The position numbers and the translations under genes are program-made. Shown in pieces: positions 8,392 to 15,006 of a stretch of DNA of 64,000 bases. The stretch covers positions 62,001 to 126,000 of the forward strand of contig JAFZQU010000019.1 in assembly GCA_017620255.1 (NCBI GenBank), in the 5' to 3' direction. The stretch comes from Lachnospiraceae bacterium. GTDB taxonomy: Bacteria; Bacillota; Clostridia; Lachnospirales; Lachnospiraceae. The stretch's first letter is position 1, and every line of letters starts with the position of its first letter. The notes under the pieces were generated by a model, which did not search any database, had not been told where the DNA came from, and saw only the letters and a program-made list of their open reading frames with translations.

Positions 8392-9567
8392 TTACAGCAT
8401 CAGCCGGTAGATCTCTGTGCAGTCCTTCTCATCAAGCGTTGCAAATCCGTTGAGCGTGCCTTTTCTTCCGTTGCCGTTGCAAAGCACGTCCACAAGTTTC
8501 GGGATGTCCTCTTCTTTCGCTCCGAGTTCCGCAAAGTTCTTCGGCATGCCGATGGAAACGAGGAACGCCTGGAATGCGTTGATCCCCTCGAGCGCCGTCA
8601 CTTCCGGATGATCGAAGTCCATCTCGCAGCCCCAGATCCTGACTGCCGCTTTGGCAAAACGCATCACGTCATGCTTCATCACATATTTGAATACCGCCGG
8701 CATCGTAACTGCAAGTCCCGCGCCGTGTGCGCAGTCATACAGCGCCGAAAGTTCATGCTCGATATCGTGGCTGTTCCAGTCCTGGCTTCTTCCCACGCCG
8801 CAGGAATTGTTGTGCGCCATCATACCGGCCCACATGATATTCGCGCGTGCTTCGTAATTGTCGGGATCAGCGATCACACGCGGAGCTTCATGCCGCATGG
8901 TGAGCAGCAGCGCTTCGATCAGCCTGTCCGTTACCTCAACGTCTTTGGTATTGGTCAGATAACGTTCATACAGGTGCGCCATGATATCCGTGATGCCTGC
9001 TGCCGTCTGATAAGGCGGAAGCGTCTGCGTCAGTGCCGGATTCAGGATACTGAATTTCGGGCGGATCGCATCGCCGCTCGCACCGCGCTTGAACATGCCT
9101 TCTTCCTTGGTGATCACGGAATCGGGACTGCCTTCGCTGCCTGCTGCCGCGATCGTAAGGACCGTTCCGACGGGCAGTGCTTTCTCGATCCGTTTGCCCA
9201 TGTAGAAATCCCAGAAGTCGCCGTCATAGACCACGCCTGCCGCAATGGCTTTGGATGAATCGATCGTGCTGCCGCCGCCGACTGCGAGGACAAAATCAAC
9301 CTGTTCCTTTTTGCACAGATCGATCCCTTCATATACCAGAGAACTTCTCGGATTGGGCTTTACGCCGCCAAGCATCACGTAAGGAATACCTGCATCGGAA
9401 AGGGACTTCTCAACCCTGTCAAGCAGTCCGCTCCGCTTCACGCTGCCGCCGCCGTAATGGATCAGCACTTTCGTGCCGCCAAAGCGCTTCACGCATTCTC
9501 CGGTCTTCTCTTCCGTGTCTTTTCCGAATACAAAATAAGTAGGTGAATAAAAAGTGAAATTGTCCAT
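8392..9567 (-). CDS. iron-containing alcohol dehydrogenase (butanol dehydrogenase-like)
   Basis: Group III metal-dependent alcohol dehydrogenase, 391 residues, interconverting an aldehyde and an alcohol with NAD(P)H. The N-terminal half holds the nucleotide-binding GGGS motif in VGGGSTIDSSK (about residues 95-105) and the family opening FYSPTYFVFGKDTE. The C-terminal half has metal-ligand histidines in DIEHELSA and DCAHGAGLA. BdhA/YqhD-type enzymes are the closest recognisable group. RBS CGAGGAG precedes the ATG. It is the first gene after the regulator-controlled divergent region, so it probably leads the redox cluster. Confidence 0.88.
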   Translation of the reverse strand: MDNFTFYSPTYFVFGKDTEEKTGECVKRFGGTKVLIHYGGGSVKRSGLLDRVEKSLSDAGIPYVMLGGVKPNPRSSLVYEGIDLCKKEQVDFVLAVGGGSTIDSSKAIAAGVVYDGDFWDFYMGKRIEKALPVGTVLTIAAAGSEGSPDSVITKEEGMFKRGASGDAIRPKFSILNPALTQTLPPYQTAAGITDIMAHLYERYLTNTKDVEVTDRLIEALLLTMRHEAPRVIADPDNYEARANIMWAGMMAHNNSCGVGRSQDWNSHDIEHELSALYDCAHGAGLAVTMPAVFKYVMKHDVMRFAKAAVRIWGCEMDFDHPEVTALEGINAFQAFLVSIGMPKNFAELGAKEEDIPKLVDVLCNGNGRKGTLNGFATLDEKDCTEIYRLML

Positions 9568-9608
9568 ACCCTTCTCCTCGTTATGTGTTTTCGTTAACCG
9601 GTATGATT

Positions 9609-9637
9609 ATTATAAAAGGGATGGAGCGAAAAAGATA
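9609..9637 (-). promoter_or_regulatory. promoter of the alcohol dehydrogenase cluster, weak -35
   Basis: Minus strand -10 TATAAT (9609-9614), 17 bases, and a poor -35 TATCTT (9632-9637). A perfect -10 with a poor -35 is typical of activator-dependent promoters, and the AraC-family gene lies next to it. The -35 coincides with one arm of the inverted repeat at 9632-9647. Confidence 0.5.
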
Positions 9638-9647
9638 GAAATATCTT
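9632..9647. promoter_or_regulatory. inverted repeat, candidate operator between araC-type gene and adh
   Basis: Perfect 6-bp arms AAGATA (9632-9637) and TATCTT (9642-9647) around GAAA. It sits over the -35 of the minus-strand promoter and just upstream of the -35 of the plus-strand promoter, a good place for the divergently encoded regulator to act on both. Confidence 0.4.
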
Positions 9648-9648
9648 A

Positions 9649-9676
9649 TTGATTTTTGCCCGTTTTTTGCTATGAT
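9649..9676 (+). promoter_or_regulatory. promoter of the AraC-family gene, positioned for a leaderless mRNA
   Basis: -35 TTGATT (9649-9654), 16 bases, -10 TATGAT (9671-9676). The usual start point 7 bases after the -10 falls on the A of the ATG at 9683, and there is no ribosome binding site before that ATG. Confidence 0.5.
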
Positions 9677-9682
9677 GAAACC

Positions 9683-10528
9683 ATGGATCGCGAAATCATC
9701 AAATATCCGCATATTCACGGCGTAGTTTTTGCAGAACGCGGCCTTCCTACCGATTTTCCCGCACACTGGCATAATGAAGCAGAATTTCTGATCATCCGGA
9801 AGAAGGGCTGCCGTTATAAGATCGGGGATACGGTGTATGCACCGGAGCCCGGTGATATTCTGCTTATCTGGCCGAGAGAGCTGCACGAGATCATTCATAT
9901 CCCGAAGGACGGGGAGATCCTGATCCAGTTTTCCTCCGACCTGCTTGAGAGCAACAGCGACCTGCTCGCGGCGGGAAGATTCCTGAACGAATACCACCAT
10001 ATCAGCACAAAAAAAGAACCGGACCTGACCGGCAGATTCCTGGAGACGATCGGTCAGATCCGGGATATGTATAGCAAAAATCTGTACTTTATGGAGACGC
10101 GCTGCAAACTGCTCATATACGAACTGCTGATCCTGCTCGGGGAGCATGCGATGCAGGGGCATCGCGAGCTGATCGGCGGCGACCGTTTTTCCGACAGATC
10201 CTGGGAGTATGTCCGCATGGCCTGTGACTATATTTCCGACCATTCCTCGGAGGACATCTCACAGACGGAAGTTGCCGCGCATACAGGCTTAAGCCCGTAC
10301 TATTTTTCCAAACTGTTCAACGAATATACCAAGATGACTTTTCCGGCCTATCTTTCCGCGGTCCGTGTGCAGAAAGCCACGCACCTGCTTGCCGATATGC
10401 ACTTATCCGTCACGGAATGTGCCTTCCTGTCCGGCTTCCAGTCCACGACCACTTTCAACAAAGCCTTTCATGAGCTGACCGGTCATTCGCCGCGCGAATA
10501 CCGGAAGATGCGCAGACAGAACCGCTAA
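9683..10528 (+). CDS. AraC family transcriptional regulator
   Basis: A cupin-type effector domain fills the first ~110 residues (FPAHWHNEAEF, then a PGDILLIWP turn), followed by a linker and a C-terminal double helix-turn-helix (about 175-278) with SQTEVAAHTGLSPYYFSKLF and the conserved VTECAFLSGFQSTTTFNKAFHE-type second helix pair ending in SPREYRK. 281 residues from this ATG. An in-frame TTG 27 bases upstream would lengthen it, but neither has a clear Shine-Dalgarno. It is divergent from the alcohol dehydrogenase/epimerase/AKR/GH3 cluster, which it most likely controls in response to a sugar (inference). Confidence 0.88.
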   Translation: MDREIIKYPHIHGVVFAERGLPTDFPAHWHNEAEFLIIRKKGCRYKIGDTVYAPEPGDILLIWPRELHEIIHIPKDGEILIQFSSDLLESNSDLLAAGRFLNEYHHISTKKEPDLTGRFLETIGQIRDMYSKNLYFMETRCKLLIYELLILLGEHAMQGHRELIGGDRFSDRSWEYVRMACDYISDHSSEDISQTEVAAHTGLSPYYFSKLFNEYTKMTFPAYLSAVRVQKATHLLADMHLSVTECAFLSGFQSTTTFNKAFHELTGHSPREYRKMRRQNR

Positions 10529-10548
10529 CCGTTCGCCGCTTCTTCTTT

Positions 10549-10590
10549 CATGATCCGTCTTCCATGATCTGTCTTCCATGATCTGTCTGC
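10549..10590. repeat. three tandem 14-bp repeats
   Basis: CATGATCYGTCTTC occurs three times head to tail (10549, 10563, 10577; the last copy ends TGC) in the short gap between two convergent genes. No terminator-like hairpin is evident here. Confidence 0.7.
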
Positions 10591-10601
10591 CATGTCCCCT
10601 T

Positions 10602-11615
10602 TCAGAGAATGAGCAGGTTATGGAATGCAGGTATGAAACTTTCCTTCGCGACTGCTCTGTCCTGTATGTATGCATTTGTGATCCCGATCGCGATCGCATG
10701 ATCGACAACACGGTCATACTCGCGTTTTGTGATGCGTCTGTTCAGTTCCGGGTGCGTTTCAGATGCCGGCCCGACCGGCGTATACTGGCTCATGATACTG
10801 ATCCGGATCCTGTCTCCGTAAGTTTCATGCAGATAAGACAGAACACGTTTGGATTCCCGCACATGTCCCGGCAGTACCAGGTGCCTTACGATGGTGTCCG
10901 TCTGCCTGACCATCTCCGCAATGGCTTCTTTGGCAACTTCCGGATAATCGGCTGCATGAGACAGTGCGGCCCCAAGGTCTGCATCCAGGTACTTCAGATC
11001 CGGCAGATAAACATCGATCAGCCCGTCCAGGTGCCGCAGCATCTCCACGGATTCATACCCCGAAGAATTGTAAACGACCGGCAGCTTCAGCCCCTTCGAT
11101 TTGGCAAGGTCAAGCGCACACGCGATCTTTGGCATATGCATGAATGCCGTGACAAGATTGATGTTCAGCGCGCCCTGCGCCTGCAGATGCAGGAAAATGC
11201 CCGCAAGTTCTTCCACGGTGACTGCGCGTCCGCTGCACGCTTTCGTACCTGCAGCGCTCTCAGACAGCACTTCCGTCTGCTGCACATCCGTCCCTTCCGT
11301 CTGTGGCTTATGCAACGGATCCGTCGCAACATATCTTGATATCTCGTAATTCTGGCAATAGGTACAGCGTAGATTACATCCCATAAAGAAGACCGTCCCG
11401 GACCCGCGCGGATCCTCCACTCCTTCGCACGCCCCCGACAGCTCCGGCTCTTCCCAGAAATGCAGGGCCGCTCTTGCGATCCGGATCTCACTGCTCTGGC
11501 CGCAATACCCAAGTGCCCTGTCACGGTTCACATGGCAATTTCGCGGGCAAAGCGCACAGTCCTCATACATCGCCTGCAAAACTTTACGGTTTTCATTGAT
11601 ATCATGTTTTATCAT
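10602..11615 (-). CDS. radical SAM protein related to pyruvate-formate-lyase activating enzymes
   Basis: 337 residues. The radical SAM cluster is CNLRCTYC (Cys80, Cys84, Cys87), spaced CX3CX2C. Before it, four more cysteines (20, 23, 27, 38; CALCPRNC then GYCGQ) match the N-terminal motif of the PflA-like COG1313 group, whose substrate is generally unknown. VTVEELAGIFLHLQ and YNSSGYES further on are typical of the family. An extra ~35-residue, polar, non-family-like stretch sits between CQNYEIS and VTVEEL. Transcribed away from ispF, with a weak ribosome binding site. Function beyond radical chemistry is not assignable. Confidence 0.8.
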   Translation of the reverse strand: MIKHDINENRKVLQAMYEDCALCPRNCHVNRDRALGYCGQSSEIRIARAALHFWEEPELSGACEGVEDPRGSGTVFFMGCNLRCTYCQNYEISRYVATDPLHKPQTEGTDVQQTEVLSESAAGTKACSGRAVTVEELAGIFLHLQAQGALNINLVTAFMHMPKIACALDLAKSKGLKLPVVYNSSGYESVEMLRHLDGLIDVYLPDLKYLDADLGAALSHAADYPEVAKEAIAEMVRQTDTIVRHLVLPGHVRESKRVLSYLHETYGDRIRISIMSQYTPVGPASETHPELNRRITKREYDRVVDHAIAIGITNAYIQDRAVAKESFIPAFHNLLIL

Positions 11616-11623
11616 ATCTTTTC

Positions 11624-11652
11624 TTGTCGATTTTCCCTAAATCCGATAAAAT
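11624..11652 (+). promoter_or_regulatory. sigma-A promoter of ispF
   Basis: -35 TTGTCG (11624-11629), 17-base spacer, -10 TAAAAT (11647-11652), about 40 bases before the ATG, which is preceded by AAGGTGG. Confidence 0.6.
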
Positions 11653-11693
11653 AGAACCGGAACAATAAAGCACATACAAGGTGGAAATACACT

Positions 11694-12221
11694 ATGAGAA
11701 TCGGAACCGGATATGATGTACACAAGCTGGTCGCAGACCGTCCGCTCATTCTGGGCGGTGTGAACATTCCCCATGAAAAAGGACTGCTCGGGCACTCCGA
11801 CGCAGACGTCATCGTTCATGCGATCATGGACGCGCTGCTTGGTGCGGCGGCTCTTGGCGACATCGGCAGTCATTTTCCCGACACGGATGAAAAGTACAAA
11901 GACGCCGACAGCCTGAAACTGCTGGCTCATGTCGGCGATCTTCTGCTTGAAAATCATTATATCATTGATAATATCGATGCCACGATCATTGCGCAGGCCC
12001 CGAAACTCCGTCCCTATATCGATCAGATGCGCGAAAATGTTGCAAACGCGCTTTCGATCGAGCTCAGTCAGGTCAGCATCAAGGCGACCACGGAAGAGGG
12101 GCTCGGTTTTACCGGTGCAAAAGAAGGCATCAGCGCGCAGGCTGTCTGCCTGTTATCTTCCGTAGGAGATCTGCCGCAGTCCTGCAACATGGGCTGTCAG
12201 GCATGCTGCGATCCGGATTGA
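11694..12221 (+). CDS. ispF: 2-C-methyl-D-erythritol 2,4-cyclodiphosphate synthase
   Basis: Fifth step of the MEP isoprenoid pathway: cyclises CDP-ME-2-phosphate to ME-cPP with loss of CMP. Zinc ligands Asp8 and His10 (GYDVHK) and His42 ([13 protein letters not shown]) are present, as are [15 protein letters not shown] and the C-terminal [17 protein letters not shown] signature. The normal ~158-residue domain ends near VCLL; about 20 further residues follow, ending in a cysteine cluster CNMGCQACC. That tail is not part of standard IspF. Monocistronic, convergent with argS. Confidence 0.95.
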   Translation: MRIGTGYDVHKLVADRPLILGGVNIPHEKGLLGHSDADVIVHAIMDALLGAAALGDIGSHFPDTDEKYKDADSLKLLAHVGDLLLENHYIIDNIDATIIAQAPKLRPYIDQMRENVANALSIELSQVSIKATTEEGLGFTGAKEGISAQAVCLLSSVGDLPQSCNMGCQACCDPD

Positions 12222-12275
12222 TCCGCGCATGACCGGTCTGCTCCCTTCATTGCCGCCGGCCGTGACCTCCACGGA

Positions 12276-14048
12276 TCACATCCGCTCCGGCGCACCGAAT
12301 CCGAGAAGATCGATACAGGTCTCCAACAGTTTTTCCGTCAGATCCAGCAGGGCGATCCACCCCTGCTGTTTTTGTTTATCCGTTTCCCCGAGGATCTTGT
12401 TCTCGTGATAGAAACGATTGAACGCATTGGCCACATCATAGATATAAGCACAGATCCGATGCGGTGCGATCTCGCTGTAGGCTGCTTCCATGACATCATG
12501 GAACTTCACCAGTTCGAGCATCAGCGCCTTGTCCGTTTCATTGACCGCTCCTGCAAGAGCGCAGGCTGAAACAGCGGTGGCATCCTGCGAATCCGCATAC
12601 TTTGTTAAGATCGATTTGATGCGCACGATCGTGTACAGAATGTACGGACCTGTGTTGCCTTCAAACGATGTGAATTTATCCGTATCGAAAATGTAATCCT
12701 TGGTCGCCTGGTTGGAAAGATCGCCGTATTTGATCGCGGAGAGTGCAACGATCTTGGCGGTCTCGCGCGCTTCCTCCGGGTCGGCCTCATGATTCTCCAT
12801 GATCTTCGTATACATCTGCTCGTTGATGTCTTCGATCAGCGTTTCGAGACGCATTACGCCGCCGGAACGTGTCTTGAAGGGCTTTCCGTCCTTGCCGTTC
12901 ATCGTTCCGAATCCGAGAAAATCAAGGCGGATCCCGTCTTTGACGATCCCTGCTTTCCTGGCCGTACGGAATACCTGCAGGAAATGCATCTCCTGCCGCT
13001 TGTCAACGACATAGATCACCTGATCGGGATCAAACGCCTGGCGTCTGTCGAGCAGTGTTGCCAGATCCGTCGTTGCATAGAGACTTGCGCCGTCTGATTT
13101 TAAGATCATGCAGGGCGGTACTTCCTTGGTATCGCCTTCCTCTGCCACATCCACGACCAGCGCACCCTCACTCTCATGGGCAAGACCGCTCTTCTTCAGA
13201 TCTTCCACCATGCCCGGGATCAGCGGCTGCACATCCGATTCACCCTTCCACCATTCAAAGTGCACGTTGAGATTTTCATAGTTGCGTTTCAGATCTTCGA
13301 CCGAGATCCGCATGATGTGATCCCAGATCGCAAGATAGCCGCGGTTGCCGTGCTGCAGCTGATAGGTCGCCTGCAGTGCGGCTTCCTTATAGGCATCGTC
13401 GTCTTTTGATTTTGCGGACGCTGTCGGATAGATCTCTTCCAGTTCCGAAATGGTAAAAGGCGCCTCTGCAGGATAGTCGCCCGTAAAGTTTTCATCAAAA
13501 TAGGGCAGGTCCGGTTTGCGCTCTTTGAGTTCCGTGATGATCAGCCCCATCTGCAGGCCCCAGTCGCCAAGATGGATATCGCCGATCACGTCGTTTCCCG
13601 CGAATTTGCAAATGCGCTTCACGGATTCGCCGATGATCGCCGCACGCAGATGTCCGATGTGCAGCGGTTTTGCCACGTTCGGCCCGCCGTAATCCACGAT
13701 GATGCGCTCACCGCTTCTCTCAGGTGCATAGCCGAAACGATCCTCCGTGCGCATCTTTGTCAGATAATCACGCAGATAAACGGGATCGACTTTCAGGTTC
13801 AGGAATCCCGGTGCGACCGCATCGATCATCGAAAAGCAGGCACAGCCGTTAAGCGCCGCCGCCACATCCTGCGCGATCGCAATCGGTGCCTTCTTATATT
13901 CCTTTGCCGCCGGCATCGCGCCGTTGCACTGGAACTCGCACAGATCCGGCCGGTTGCTGACCGTGATCTTTCCGTATTTCTCATCGTATCCGGCCGTCTC
14001 AAAGGCCTTGCCGACTTCCGCCGACAGCAGTTCGATCAAAGTTTTCAT
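12276..14048 (-). CDS. argS: arginyl-tRNA synthetase
   Basis: Class I aminoacyl-tRNA synthetase, 590 residues. It has the N-terminal Add-1 domain, the HIGH motif in PLHIGHLRAA (about residues 130-139) preceded by IIVDYGGPNVAK, the catalytic Rossmann fold with GFGTMNGKDGKPFKTRSGG in place of KMSKS, as usual for this enzyme, and a DALR anticodon-binding C terminus (ETCIDLLGFGAPERM). The upstream 330 bases hold the inverted-repeat array rather than a T-box: no TGGNACCGCG bulge sequence is present. Confidence 0.97.
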   Translation of the reverse strand: MKTLIELLSAEVGKAFETAGYDEKYGKITVSNRPDLCEFQCNGAMPAAKEYKKAPIAIAQDVAAALNGCACFSMIDAVAPGFLNLKVDPVYLRDYLTKMRTEDRFGYAPERSGERIIVDYGGPNVAKPLHIGHLRAAIIGESVKRICKFAGNDVIGDIHLGDWGLQMGLIITELKERKPDLPYFDENFTGDYPAEAPFTISELEEIYPTASAKSKDDDAYKEAALQATYQLQHGNRGYLAIWDHIMRISVEDLKRNYENLNVHFEWWKGESDVQPLIPGMVEDLKKSGLAHESEGALVVDVAEEGDTKEVPPCMILKSDGASLYATTDLATLLDRRQAFDPDQVIYVVDKRQEMHFLQVFRTARKAGIVKDGIRLDFLGFGTMNGKDGKPFKTRSGGVMRLETLIEDINEQMYTKIMENHEADPEEARETAKIVALSAIKYGDLSNQATKDYIFDTDKFTSFEGNTGPYILYTIVRIKSILTKYADSQDATAVSACALAGAVNETDKALMLELVKFHDVMEAAYSEIAPHRICAYIYDVANAFNRFYHENKILGETDKQKQQGWIALLDLTEKLLETCIDLLGFGAPERM

Positions 14049-14103
14049 GGGTGTCCTCTCTTGTATACCTGCTTGTCAAACAACAAACGTATTTCTGAAC
14101 CAC

Positions 14104-14340
14104 CTACGTGTACCATTTGTATTTTTTACAATTTACACGTAGTTTTTTGCTCATTTTTCTTACCGGCTACGTGTAATAAAATGATCATCAGGTTTTTACA
14201 CGTAATTTTCTTTTGTTTTTTCCTGTTTTATCCTAAATCTACGTGTAAAAATCTCAGTTTCGGTCATTTACACGTAGCTGTTCTCATTTTTCGCTCCAAA
14301 ACTACGTGTAAAAGAAATGATTTCCGGAACCTACACGTAG
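14104..14340 (-). repeat. array of eight alternating 9-bp arms (four 63-72 bp inverted-repeat units) in the queH-argS gap
   Basis: CTACGTGTA starts at 14104, 14167, 14239 and 14302; its complement TACACGTAG starts at 14134, 14197 (as TACACGTAA), 14269 and 14332. Spacings are 30, 33, 30, 42, 30, 33 and 30 bases, so same-orientation copies recur every 63, 72 and 63 bp. Each arm can pair with the arm before or after it. Read on the minus strand, the one deviating arm forms a G.U wobble; on the plus strand it is a C.A mismatch. Inner stems also occur (TTGTA/TACAA, GAAAT/ATTTC). This fills nearly all of the 337-base gap between queH and argS, both transcribed on this strand. No plausible gene is present there. 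Confidence 0.85.
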
Positions 14341-14385
14341 TCGCTCCCAAAGGGCAGTTACAAAAGCCCTCGTAATTTGCCACGA

Positions 14386-15006
14386 TCACTGCGTGATCCT
14401 GGCAAACGTACAACCGCAAAACGACTGTCTATACAGCCCGTACGTGCGGGAGAGTTCGATCGAGCGTTTCACGCCGTCGCACTTTTTGAAATCGGACGGC
14501 AGGTAGAGCACGCTGCTGTTTGCGGCACAGGCTTCACCGGTCTCGTTGAGCTTGTCGGCGCTTTTCAGCGGGCTTAAGGTAAGCGTTGTCGCAAAGTAGT
14601 CGAAGCCGTGATCTTCCGCATACTCGCATGTCTTTCCAAGCCGCAGCGCATAGCAGCGGAAGCAGCGTTCACCGCCTTCCGGCGCATCTTCCACTCCTTT
14701 TGCGATCCGAAGGAAATCATCAGGCGTATATGGTTCCGTGATCACCGAAACATCCCCGCCAAAATCCGTGTTCACGATGTTTGCAAACCGCGTAAGTTCC
14801 GCAAGCCGTTTTTCATATTCCGCCTGCTCCGTGATGTTCGGATTATAGAAATAAAACGTGACGGAAAACGCGCGGTACACACGCTCAAAACACCCGCTTG
14901 TACAAGGGGCGCAGCAGGCGTGCAAAAGCAGGGTCGGGCGTCTTTCTTCTGCCCTAAGCCCTGCAATGATCTCATCCATTTCCTTTTGGTAATTCCGTGC
15001 GGTCAT
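14386..15006 (-). CDS. queH: epoxyqueuosine reductase QueH
   Basis: Last step of queuosine tRNA modification: reduces epoxyqueuosine to queuosine (family formerly DUF208). The diagnostic cysteine pairs are all here: HACCAPC (Cys31, Cys32, Cys35), ERCFRCY in the middle and SFCGC near the C terminus, plus YNPNI. 206 residues, normal length. The ATG follows the stop codon of the GGDEF/EAL gene directly, so it is probably co-transcribed with it. Other queuosine genes are not in the window. Confidence 0.93.
   Translation of the reverse strand: MTARNYQKEMDEIIAGLRAEERRPTLLLHACCAPCTSGCFERVYRAFSVTFYFYNPNITEQAEYEKRLAELTRFANIVNTDFGGDVSVITEPYTPDDFLRIAKGVEDAPEGGERCFRCYALRLGKTCEYAEDHGFDYFATTLTLSPLKSADKLNETGEACAANSSVLYLPSDFKKCDGVKRSIELSRTYGLYRQSFCGCTFARITQ

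Noticed and set aside
14104-14340. CRISPR-like or T-box leader before argS
   Set aside because: Repeats are only 9 bp, alternate in orientation and have 21-33-base spacers, so not CRISPR. No T-box specifier domain or TGGNACCGCG sequence is present.
13572-14375. 267-codon plus-strand reading frame running through the repeat array
   Set aside because: Most of it is the complement of argS; the remainder is Phe/Cys-rich repeat translation. No ribosome binding site or family resemblance.
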